A program made the translations under genes and the position numbers. The notes below the pieces were generated by a model. That model did not search any database and was not told where the DNA came from. It saw only the letters and a program-made list of their open reading frames with translations. Of a DNA stretch of 64,000 bases, positions 27,601 to 39,600 are shown piece by piece. Location of the stretch: contig JAJKFH010001226.1 in assembly GCA_023333565.1 (NCBI GenBank), positions 372,001 to 436,000 of the forward strand. The letters run 5' to 3'. The stretch is from Puffinus mauretanicus. Taxonomy: Eukaryota > Chordata > Aves > Procellariiformes > Procellariidae. The stretch's first letter is position 1. Every line of letters begins with the position of its first letter.

Positions 27601-30600
27601 TGTGTGGGTGAATAAGCCACAAGTTTGCCTAGGAAGCACCTGAATTTATTTAAAACAAAACGACACAAAACAAAACACGATTAAAGAGAAATTCACAAAA
27701 CAAAAATACTTATACTTTTAATGAGAGAATAAATGCCAGATAAGTGATAACTGATAGTGTTCCATTGTGATAATTGCTGGGTAGATTTGGCATCACAACT
27801 TTGCCAGAAGTCAATAATGATCTAGTTGAATTAATACTGATTAATACTGGCAGTTTAATAATTAGTGCTTACTGAAAGAAACAACATTTTTATTATCATA
27901 ACGTGAAATCATAATGTCCAAAAATTCATCACATTTTATTTGAAACTGGAGATTGATCTCAATGAATAAGTTACAATTCAGCAGCCTCCTCAAACTAATT
28001 TTGTCCGTAACACCAGACTTCAAATACTTAGTGTTAGGATCAGGTCATCAAAGATTTCTAAAATTTTAAAATAATTTGAAACATAATCTAAAATATTATC
28101 AGTCTATATTGTATTAATCAGTTCCACTTTTTATTTGAAATATGGTTTTGTGGTAAATTTAAACTGTAATTTGAAAGTAAATTTTTTTTTTTGGCTTAGG
28201 CATCACCATCAATAATAATTCTACTCTGACACATGACGAATTTTGCCGATAACACTCACATTATAAGAAAGATTCGCTTCTCAATTCAACTGTGCTAGTT
28301 TTGTAAGACCATCTGCAATAAAAAGTAGCATAAACAAATGCATGTATTTTTAAAAACATGCAAAGAACAAGTCTTTTGAATAGGAAGAACTAAAATGCAG
28401 TTAGGTTTTCCACTAGAACTTCAAAATATTTTCTATCGACTTCAGAAAATAATTTGCTGGAGAGTATTTCAATTATGTCTATTTTTTATGGAAAATCAAC
28501 AGCTGAGTATTGATGTTCACGTATAATTTTTAAACTGGGATTGTTCTCAAACATTTTAGTGCAATTTAGAACATTTATTATATGATAGCTTAAACTTTTA
28601 AAGCATACAAATCCCTTACTTGACATAGAGAGTGATTTTTTAGACACTATTTCTTGTCGTTTCATTTCTCAACATCTTTTTTGTAATGTACAGGATACTG
28701 TGACCACAGACAGTAAATTCTGTGCTGTCAGAAAATGTATGGAATCTGTGTGTTTGCTACAAACTTGCATATACTTTTTAAAAACCTTTGGATTTCACTG
28801 ATGAAATATGAGAACAATTCTTCACAGAGGCAGGGAATGAAGTTGTACTGGATGGGAAATGCTCTGGCAAATCTTACACAACAATTTTATTACTGAATGT
28901 ATTCATCACTATAAGCCTGCAGATGTAAAATATTAATGCATTTGCCCTGGAGAACTGAAAGCTTGAGACTCCCAGAACAGGTGGTTTTATACAACTGTTC
29001 TTGGAGATAGATTTTTGGCCCCAGTGTCCTTGTGTTAAATCTCATTATGTGTCTTCAAATGACATGTTTTTACAAAAATTTATGAAAGAGATTTTTGGAG
29101 ATTCTGAGAGTCAATCATTCTTCCTCAAATGCTTCAGGTACACTGAGCATATCCACAAAGCCATTATTTTACACGCAGCTATCGCTTTCGGAAAAAAAAA
29201 ACGTATCTCAAATCTGCATGGTGTCAATTTTTTTCCTGGATGTCTGGAGATCATTTTAGTTTGCTTCATGTAAAAATAGATCAAAGCTTTTAAATACTAT
29301 TATTTTGCTTAGAAAAGCAGCATCCATGCTAACCCGAGGACAACACCAGAATTCTGTTATAAGCTAAGTGGCGGTCTGGCGCTAAGGCACTTGACCCTCC
29401 AAAACTGCTTGTTGCAGCCAGAGGTATAACACAGTACACACACTGGGATCTTTCCCGTTCACTGCTCTCCTACATGCTCCAAAAGAAAGTTACTCGAGAA
29501 CATACCATCAAGTATTTTGGAAAGCTGTTTTGAAACACTTCTCAGATAATAATGACAATATGTGAATCAGAAATAGCCTACGCCCCAGTGATCAGATGGT
29601 ATTAGCATAACGCCTTCCATGTCAGTTGTGTATAACCCCTTCTGGCAAATACTGCTGTCAGTGAACAACGCTGTGAATTATGTAATACAGAAAAATTGTG
29701 TGATTCGACTTGTGGCTGCCTCAACAGAGCAGTTTCATAGCCTGGAGGGGGCTGTCGTGTGTGTATGTCTTCTTTCCCTCCAACCTTCTGAGTGTTTGCC
29801 CTGCATTCAGACTGACCGCCTGGGCCCAAAGCCTAGCGGTGGGGTTAAGCCACAGTGCAAGGCACAGTTCACATTTCTGTATGGCAGGAAGCAAAATGAG
29901 GGCAACTGCGCACCGTTCAAATGGAAGAAAAAAAATATTCCAAGATCCAGATTGGCATAAACTGGCAGCACTCTTTTGCAGTTAATGGTACTATGCAAAT
30001 TTAAAACCTGCTAAAAATCTAACCAATAATATTCTGTTAAAAGATGCAAAGTTGACTTTTTCCTTGAGATCTCTGAACCAATATTAACAGTAGGACTAGA
30101 ACAGTTAACAGCCCGTTAACTGTTAACAGCGGGGTGCCTGGAGGCCACCTTCATCAGCAGTAACATCATCAGCAAGAGACTGATTTTAATTAACAAGAAA
30201 CTGTCAAATATATCTTGCTCCTTATGCACAGCAGTATGTGCTTCTCACAATGCAAACTTTCAGGATACCATGCTTTTCCATTTAAAAATAAATTGTTCAT
30301 AAAATGGTAGAGTGGTTGTAATATGAACATCATAAATACAACTCACCATGATATTTTTGTGGATGAAGCCTCGTCTGTACCTTGCAGGCTTCAGATGTGG
30401 GTATTCTTCTGTGCTGGTAACTCTGATATTCCAGACCTTTTTCCAGGCATCATAAAGTTGAACATGTACTGGATAGACTCCAGAATGGTGTGGAGCCACT
30501 GCATAGCCCAAATCAGTTGGAATACCATGTTCCTAAAACATAACAGAACAATGACTGCTTTCAAAAATTTAAAAAACTTGATGTTTTGGCATTTCTCAAA

Positions 30601-33600
30601 TCCTTTGTTTGTGAGAGATCAAGAACAGGTTTGAAATGCAAATAATGGTGATACCAAAATATGCAGATATGTAAGGGAGATGGCAGCATGGTGATGAAAT
30701 GCAGGATTTTAATACAAAAGCCTTTTTAATAAATATTTTTATGAGTATGTAGGGAAGAGTGATATAGATGTATTTTACGTTGATTTCTTCAATCTACATT
30801 AAACAGAAAGCTGCCCTCTTTCAAGTTCTTGCAAGGAATTTGCTCGCAAACTAAGAATTCAGAGAGAAAATTACTGGCACATATTCAACACAACACGTAG
30901 TATTTGGCAGTTACAAAAACAAAAGTGTGATTTCCACTACATGTCCCTACACAATTACTTGGATTGTTAGCTGAATTTCACAGAGTCACTGCATTTCCCC
31001 TCTAGTCCACTCGAAACATAAAACCATATTCAAAAACCAGCTTAACCATTTTAGTGTCATATTAAAAAAGGAGAAAAGATAACCACTTGTAAAATTCTGA
31101 GGATAACAGGCAGATGTTGTAGACTAACCCCTTTTGTAATACATCTCCTATTTTTGCAGACTCCTGTCATTTTACATACTGACCTTGCTGGTATTACCTG
31201 CTCTTGACATTCAATATATTTTCTTTCCAGTTTCTGATTTCCAACATACTCTAATGGATTTTGACACCTTTTCTCCTTTCTTTCAGGTTACTTTTCAAAG
31301 GAACAGTATATAGCAGATACTTCTCTGATAGTCTGATTAGCAGAATACACTGTCCATAAGATGATGTTGCGTTGCAATGATTTATGAAAACTGCCTTTGC
31401 ACAACCTTTGAATTCTGTTTAAGTTATTTATATTGTTTGTATTTCTATGGTCATTCACCATATTTTCTAATCATACTTTGTGTGCAAAGGTAAGAGTTGA
31501 TTGATACTTGGGTCTCTTCCTTTGAATAAGCTAGTTACTAAGGAATATGAAAAACTCTAAGTCTTATCTCAAAGAAAAATGGGTGCGTGACCTTAGTAAA
31601 ATCATCTTTCTTCATCTTTTCTAGAGGAGGGCTGGACTACTGCAGGAAAGCTCATGTACTGGACTGAAAAAGCTTAAATAGTCAGGATTCAGTATTAGAC
31701 GCATCTTATAATTTAAATATGACAACTTTACTAACAGCTCAAAACAAAGCAAACTCACAAAAAAGGAGCATTTGCTTCTGCTTTGGAAGAACATAAGAAA
31801 TAAGACTTTAAAGATATGAAGCCTACAAGGGAAGAAAGCTATTTCTTCCTCATTAAAGGGCTACTTTGAACCTAGTGTAATGGTGTGTGTAACAGACAAG
31901 TATGGTTTAATCACAGTTGAGAACCCTAATTTTTCTATATTTAAAAAACTGGTGAAATTATTATTTCCCTTTAGCAATTTATGGCACACATAATGGGGCA
32001 TAAGATTTTACCACCCTGAGGCTGGTGCAGCTTTTGGAACTCTCATAAGGCCATACCCCTCCTGGGTAAGATCCACACACCCCATCAGCGACGCCGCTGC
32101 ACCCAGGGAGCGCATCATCTGCTGGTTTACAGCTGGGGTGCACTATGTGTAATCTGCCAAAGTAGGAATGAGTAAGATCTGGCCTATTGGTTTTACTGCA
32201 TGAGGAGATAAAAAATGCATATGCCATCAGTTATACAGCTTTACACTATTTAATTGCATCGCAGATATTTCAATTCCTCTTCCTTTTATCTTTTCTACTT
32301 CCCTTAAGCATGCATAAACATCAGAAAGAAAAATCTTTACAGAACATGTAAGTAATTGCCTTCTCTAATGTCCCATTTAATCTCCTTCATTCAGCTATAA
32401 ACAAATGTCTGATTTTTAAGGGTTTTTCCCTCAAGTTTTACAATATGCAGTAATAAATATGTAATTAAAATCTTTCATTCCAATTATGAGCCTATCATCT
32501 TCAATGTATCAGTGTCTCCATTATTTCTTAGTGACTGTAATTCCCAAGTTGAGCATTTCACATACAATATACACATTCAGTATGATAATGCATAAGGCAT
32601 CAGCAATTTCAGCCTCTTTCAAAAAAGCAGGATATTTATCTTTGTTATTAATTTAAATGCTTTAAGCAAATGAAACATAATGAATAGCTTCATGTCTATA
32701 TGTCTATACATAGCTTCAGACATGAAAAACATTTAATGTAAGGTATCTGTAAGTAAGTATTAAGAGCATTGAAAGTACTGAAAAAAATAGAAATAGAAAT
32801 GAATTATACCTAAAACAGGGTTGCATATGAATTATTCTAATAACACACTTTAATGGTTACATTCTGTAGTCTAATCCCAGAGGATATCTTAGGTCACACC
32901 AGAACTACAAGCACTAATTTAATTTCCAGTGCAGCTTGCAACAGTACACAGAATCATAGAAAAAGGGGAATTTTGGACACAGGATTTTTAAATTTTCATG
33001 GTTCTACCTTCTACTGAAATGCTTTCTCTAAAGGAAACAGTAAGATTGAGCTGGTCTGTACTCCGTACAACTACAGTTTACAGTAAACTTGGTAAAATCT
33101 TTGGTCGAAAGAAAGCATATATCTTACTCAAAAGCAAAGCTTTCAAATACAAATTTTAATTGCTTGACATTCTAGGTCAATACCTTCCTCCTACACTCAC
33201 TGACACATGACCATAAGCGCACTCGTTTTTGTTCTGGTATTCCAAATCCCCCTGCTCTTTCAAGGAACAAAGTCACTACCTGCCAGCTAAAGAGCAACCA
33301 GTGTATTTTGAAAAGGGAGAAGTAAAATTAGGCTGTTGGAACAGTAGATGTATTTCAGCAAACAAGTTATGTTTGCTGAGATATTCTGATATAACACTTC
33401 TTTATGTCTTTACATTGGACCATTTCTTCAGACAAATAATATGTAGTATGTATGGTGGTTTGGTTTGGTTTTATTGTATGAAATTAACTGTAGAGAAAAG
33501 GTAAGTCTGTTTCTCTAGTATTCTCACACCTAAAGATCTGGTTTTATTTTTTCTTATATTCTCACTGAAACATTTTTTTTCAGAGCTTTGTTGTGAATAA

Positions 33601-36600
33601 ATAATTAGTAAAGGCAATGCTTTCCCAAACAAGTTGTTATAAAGCTGATCAAATGGAATATATAGGATAGTATTAGGTATCACCACAGAAAAGCATTTGT
33701 GAAAATGTGGCACACTTCATTAATCCTAACATGCAGTGTTTTCATAAAGTCAGTTGACACATTTTGGAGTATTTATTCTTTCAGAAAACTGGATTTTTTC
33801 TAATCTAAAAAATGGGTTATTTGGACAGATTTTTATTTAGGAAAATATTGAAATAGAAGAATTTTTATCTATATTGACTTTCCAAGATGGGAACGTACTA
33901 ATTCTTCATTCTGAAAGAATTTTTCCATTCAAAATTTTTCATAAAGTAATTAAAAAAAAAAAAACTTCAATTGAGAAGGAAATCCAAACTGTACAGAAAC
34001 AGATTTTCATAGCACAAAATAGAGTGATTGCAAAAAGCACTTTATCAAAACTTTCCTTTTTTCCAATTCATTTAGATTAAAACAAATTCTACACGGATTG
34101 ATTTTCCTACAAAATAAGAATACCTGAATACCTAAATTCACTATAAAATGCAAAAATATAACTCACTAAGGCAAATTTTTTGTTAAGGATCATCTGCTCC
34201 ACCAGTGACGACTCATTGTGGAAGAGATGAGGCTGCATGTGACTCCACATATGGGGAAACCACCAAAACTCATCCACAGACCTCAACAACAGATCATCCC
34301 CTTCATCTTCCTCCTCAGTGCCTGCAAAAAAAAAAAAAAAAAAAAAAAAAAAGAATTTCTGAAGTAAAGTCTCTACTTTTATTATATTCTTGTTTGAAAA
34401 TATAAGAAAGAAATCAGCATAATAAAATGTGACCATTTAAAGTACTGAGGATTTTAAATGTTTCCAAGCACATATTCCTTTTCCTGAAGTAATTATAGCC
34501 AAGTAAAAGACTGGGAGCCCCATTTTCATGGCCCCTTGAATGCATGGTACAACACTGTCCTCACATGCATGTGCTGTATCAGTAACATCAGCAGTTAAGG
34601 GATGGAATCAGAGAAACTGTATACAAGACAGTTTAATACACAGTATAAATGAAAATGTTGACAACTCTTTTCTGGTATTCCTCATCCAGACTCACTCTCC
34701 AGCCACATTTCTCTTCTTTTCGTTACCTATGATACGTGGAAGTATTTTTTCCAGCAGCCTTTTCAAAATGCTATGCATAATACAATTACTTTCTCTTCCC
34801 TGCTAATTCTTACCTTTCTGATCATAGCCTATTCAGGAGTTCCCAGAAATCTGCATCTTTGAAGAGACTTAAAGGGTGGCTGGAGCTCACCAAGTTACTT
34901 CTCAGGCCCCAGGCCTGCCTTTTCAGGCTCCTCTGCCTGTTCCTAAGATGGCGGCGCGGGAACAGGCCCTGCAGCCATTTCCAAGTGCGGCACTGATGAA
35001 GAGGAATCACTCGGGCCGCAGCGTACAGCCCTGCTGTTCTCCCAGACCTCTCGTGCTGCAGCTGCAGCAGTAAATAACCCAGTGGTGGGGCCTGTCCTCC
35101 GACCCTGAGCTGCTTTGACGCTCGTAAACCCTCCCAGCCTGCGAGAGAAGAGCCTCACCCCAGCCACCCACTGGGATGGGCCCCTGCCCCTGCCCCTGCT
35201 CCCCCGGGTGCAGGCAGTGGGGGCTGGCCGGGACGCCGAGCACTCCAGAGGCCATTCGTGTAATCCGAGGGCAATGACAACACGCTCTCGGTGCTCGGGC
35301 CCCTGCCTCGGCTCTGTGTAACCTACTTGCAGAGATTCAGCCTGGGCATCTGACAGCCCCTCGGGGATGGGAAGTGTCAGGGTCTAATTAGCTGGCAGAT
35401 CAGGACACCCCCCCTCAGCCCCAAGCCCAGTGCATTTTTAATGACAGGCTAGCCCTGTCAAAGGCAGCCAAATTTAAATAACCCCTTAATGGGCCGCCAT
35501 ATAAAGACTGCATGAGCCGAACTTTGACAACCTATAACTTAACACATCTTCATGGTGTGCCTGCTTTCCGCTTTTCTGATTGTTCCTACTCCCGCAACAC
35601 AACTTGATGAATCCTTTCTCCCTCTCAGCATTTTGCAACATCTATGCTCCTTTTTCAGTCTTTTAGCCAAACGTTCAGCTCTGATGCTTTCTGCATCCGT
35701 ACGGCCATACTCTCACTAACCCTATATGCCCTTTGCTTTTTCCCATTTCCTTCACCTTGTCTGACATACCTTCACTGTTGTGATTTTATTCCTCGTTAAC
35801 TCTGAGGGAACTACAGCAGTGAATGAAAAATGTGGGCAGACATACATAAAGATGTATCAATATTTGTAGGATCATTAGATTTTAGGACTTCACATGAGTC
35901 CATGGGGCCCTGTGTGATGTTCACACACTTAAAGAAAGTGACAGGAGTGCCTAAAGGTCATACGATAGACAGATCAGGGAGAAGAAACCGTATCGAGAAA
36001 GGAAAAAAGCCACAGCAAGGGATGGGCTGTAACGGAGATGGGCTCAACTCATTCAGTTTACAGCCAGTAACTGGGTCAGTTTGTACTACAAACGCGCAAT
36101 ACCTTTGCCAAATCCTACTCAGCCAAAACCAGGAAACCCATGCGCATGTTCCCTCCAAAGCATCCGAACTGTCAACTGAGGCAAAAGAAATGGTCTGGAA
36201 AGTACCTCTGCCTGCTGAGGCACTGGCAGGTGCCAAACTTGGCGGTCAGGATCATTTTGCTGGGCCATTCTAGGCAAAAGAAAGGGGAGGAAGGGATGGG
36301 AATGGATGGAGCAAATGATGTCCTGAATGTGAAAAAGTTAAGGCATCTCTAGTCTCTCTGAACCGTGCAGGTGACACCCGGATTGCAGGGGTGACACCTG
36401 GACATTTACCAAGGCTAGCTGAAGTCTGCTGAGCCCAAGAGAGACCTGTGGAGGGGCTGTGCAGCCCCAGCTGCCTTCCTCTCCGGCTGTCCAGCTCTAA
36501 ATAACAGATTTCTTTCCCTGCCTCTTCTCTTCTTAATATGACAAGGAATACTGACCAAGGTGCACAGCTGAGCACAAGAAGAGTTACGCTCATCCCTCTG

Positions 36601-39600
36601 CTATGTCACCTGCACAGCAGTCTAGCATATCCAAGCTCTGTATACCTATCTTTGGTTTTGAATAAATCCGTTTTTGTTCCTAGTCTCAGCTAACATGTCA
36701 CTTCACTTCCCTCTTTTCGTATTAACATCCTTCAACTATGACATTATCTTGTGTTGTCTTTTGTCTCTCTCTTCCAGGCTCTGATCTTGTCCTATTTTGC
36801 ATGCATGACCTTTTCTTTCTGTTTGACAGTAGAGAACACCTTCTTTCTTCTATATCACATCCTATTTAATACCTTATCTTTTATTTCTCTCTATTTCTAC
36901 AGTGGTTTAACTATAAAATTATTTTATTGGGTAATAGATATTGCTGTATCTCTACAGTAGAGGTTAAACTATCCAAACATATAAACTGTGGTAGCTCAAC
37001 AGATCTCTCAGTGAAATCAATGGAAAATTTCATTTGATCAGTGGAATTTACCACTCAACAACAGATTGAAAGCGACTGAATTTTAATAAAAGGGGAGGAG
37101 GAATTCAATCTGTTCAACTCCAGCACCTAATGCAGGCATCACAGAATTACAGGTGCCTCATCCCAAGATGTTCCAGCCCACCTAAAATTACCACCTAAAT
37201 TCTCTGTGTGCTCAGGAAATGGCTGCAGAGAAAAATCCATTCACTTATTCTCCGTGCCTCCCTCTCCCCATTTCCTGGGAGAGGAGACATGAAGTGAACA
37301 ACTGAGCTAGCTCAAATTGAATGAAATTATAAAGCAACGGTAAGAGATGTGTTTATTCCACCCTCAGGATTGATTTTACACATATGTAACACATATAACC
37401 CTTACAGAAAGCGGTCATCCCAAGCTTGGACTGCTTCTTGCAAGGTCTCCTCCTGGCCCTGCGACTCTGCCATTTCTGCATGTCCCAGCTTGCAGGAGGA
37501 GAAGGAACATTCCTCTTATTCAGGAAACTTAATAGTCTGACAGGACACTTTTCTGAAGGGCTTAGTCTTTCTCTTAGAAACTACAGCCTGGCTCTCCTAC
37601 TTCCACATCACTGCTCTACGTATTGGACTGTTATGCAAAGAATGAGCACCTTTTTTTTTAAAAAAAAGAGAAATGTTGCTGCAAAGAGGTGTTTTACACT
37701 CTACCTACATGGTTACTTCTAGACAGACTACAGCTCAAACAAAAGGTTAATCCAGTATAATGACTTTAGGAGAAAAATTTGATTCAGTAAATTACATAAA
37801 TGTATGTCCCAAAGCAACCTGGAAGAAAGAACAATTTGATTTTTTAGTTATCCTATTATGAAGGAAACACTTCTCTCTACTCAGACCCTTAAGTCTCTAT
37901 CTTTCCTACTTTCCTCATACTTACAAAGAACACCATCAAAATGAATGTGATTTTAGTATTTCATTCTTACCTGTGTGATAAAATTTCCCTGAAAATCCCA
38001 GGTTGAAAGTAAAATTTGTAATCTGAGCTCTCAAAAGATTCTGAGTGTCAAGCAGGGCCTGAAAAAAAACAACCCACCATATAAACATATCTGTAGAAAA
38101 CGACACCTGTCACAGAAATTTAATATAACAATATAAATATTTTTACAGGTATATGTCTTTTCAATTGGTTTTGCTATTAAAAACAGCTCTTTATACATGA
38201 CAAAGAAGTAACAGATATTTTCATTATTTAAAGATTAAAACCAGCATGCAAACTCCATCATTTTCCTCATAAAGACGACCAGCTATTAAATACTGTTTTA
38301 CTCCCTGAATCATGAGATAGGCAAACAAAGGCACACGCCAGAGAAAAGACCTTCCACTGATTACTCAGTAAACCTGGGACACAGCCAGGAATGAAATTCA
38401 GATCTCTTGTGGCCCCGATGACTGCTCCATTCACTGGGGTGAACAATGTCCATTAGAATTATGTTTCTCTAGATCAGGTCAAGTACAGCATTTAGTCATG
38501 TTTCAAAATTATTGGCAATGAAAAAAAATCCAGAAAGAAGCTAGATGAAGCCTATTCCACATCAAAGAACTTAATCCTAAATTCCCCCAAATTCTGACTC
38601 ATTTCTCAGACAGTCAGCATACTGGCTGTCAGCATAAATGTACTTGCACTAAATTAGCACAAACAAAAAAACAGCATGCAGGAAGAAAGGGGAAAGCTAT
38701 TATTCATCAGATACAGCTTCACTCTTTGATTTTAATATGCTCTTCTTGATTTGTTACTCCCAAGATTTACATGTTACTTTCAGGAGTTATCTCCCAAACT
38801 CTTACACTCTGTTGTTATTTGCTCTTTCAGTTTTTCAGGTGTCACAAAGATACCTAGCTTTCCAACACAAAACAAAGCTTTGCAAAGCAGAAACAAAACA
38901 TAAGAGCAAAAAGCTTCCTCTAAAATGAGACTTGAAGTGCACATTTCCCCAAATAGCCTGCCTTGAACTGAGCATTTGATAGTTGGTAATTTATGAACAC
39001 GTTGGACTCTTCGGAGATTTGTGACACTACACACAGCAGATCAGAAGAGTACGGCCAGCTACAGCACGCACGCACACACATTTGGAGACAGGCACTCATG
39101 CAGTACCTTTGAAAGAAAGGAAAATATTTATACGTCAAAGGTCATCAAAGAGTTTTCGAAGTAAATATACATTATAGCACAATGATTTTAATAAAGCAAT
39201 TAAAAGCAATACTATTGTCAGAAATCAGTAACTCTAAGCATGTTACGAAAGGGGATTGTTTTTAAAAGCACAAAAAGATTAAAACCACTGGAGATTTTCA
39301 AAGGTTTAAAGGTCTAGTAGGCTCCCTGCTCTTGAAATTCAATGACAATTTGGTGCCTGGAAAAATGTGAGCCAGTAATTTTAACTACAGTTTCTTTGGA
39401 TGTTTCCATTATATGAGTAATTTGTCTACAATTATTTTTTTAACCGGAATGCCAATGACAACAAAATGTTAGCATGGAAGTCAAGTCCAGCTTTAGATAT
39501 AGGCATAGCATAGTCAAGTTACAGTTCCTTAAAATATGACCCATTTTACAAATGGAGGCAATATCCACCTTAACAGAGAAACTTCTGGGCATACGAGCTC

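Larger units (their letters stand above)
34322..37970 (-). other. NDST3 intron 3
   Basis: 3.6 kb GT-AG intron. At its 3' end the acceptor tract is a T27 run. It contains the GC-rich block at 34925-35330 and the possible regulatory element at 35375-35540. The 147-codon open stretch at 35830-36273 shows no family resemblance. Confidence 0.9.

Noticed and set aside
32945..32990. CR1 3' end suggested by AGAATCATAGAAAAAGGGGA
   Set aside because: Only the first few bases resemble CR1; the following sequence does not continue the consensus.
35830..36273. 147-codon ORF on the + strand in intron 3
   Set aside because: No recognisable protein family; a minus-strand frame is also open over the same stretch, typical of non-coding sequence.
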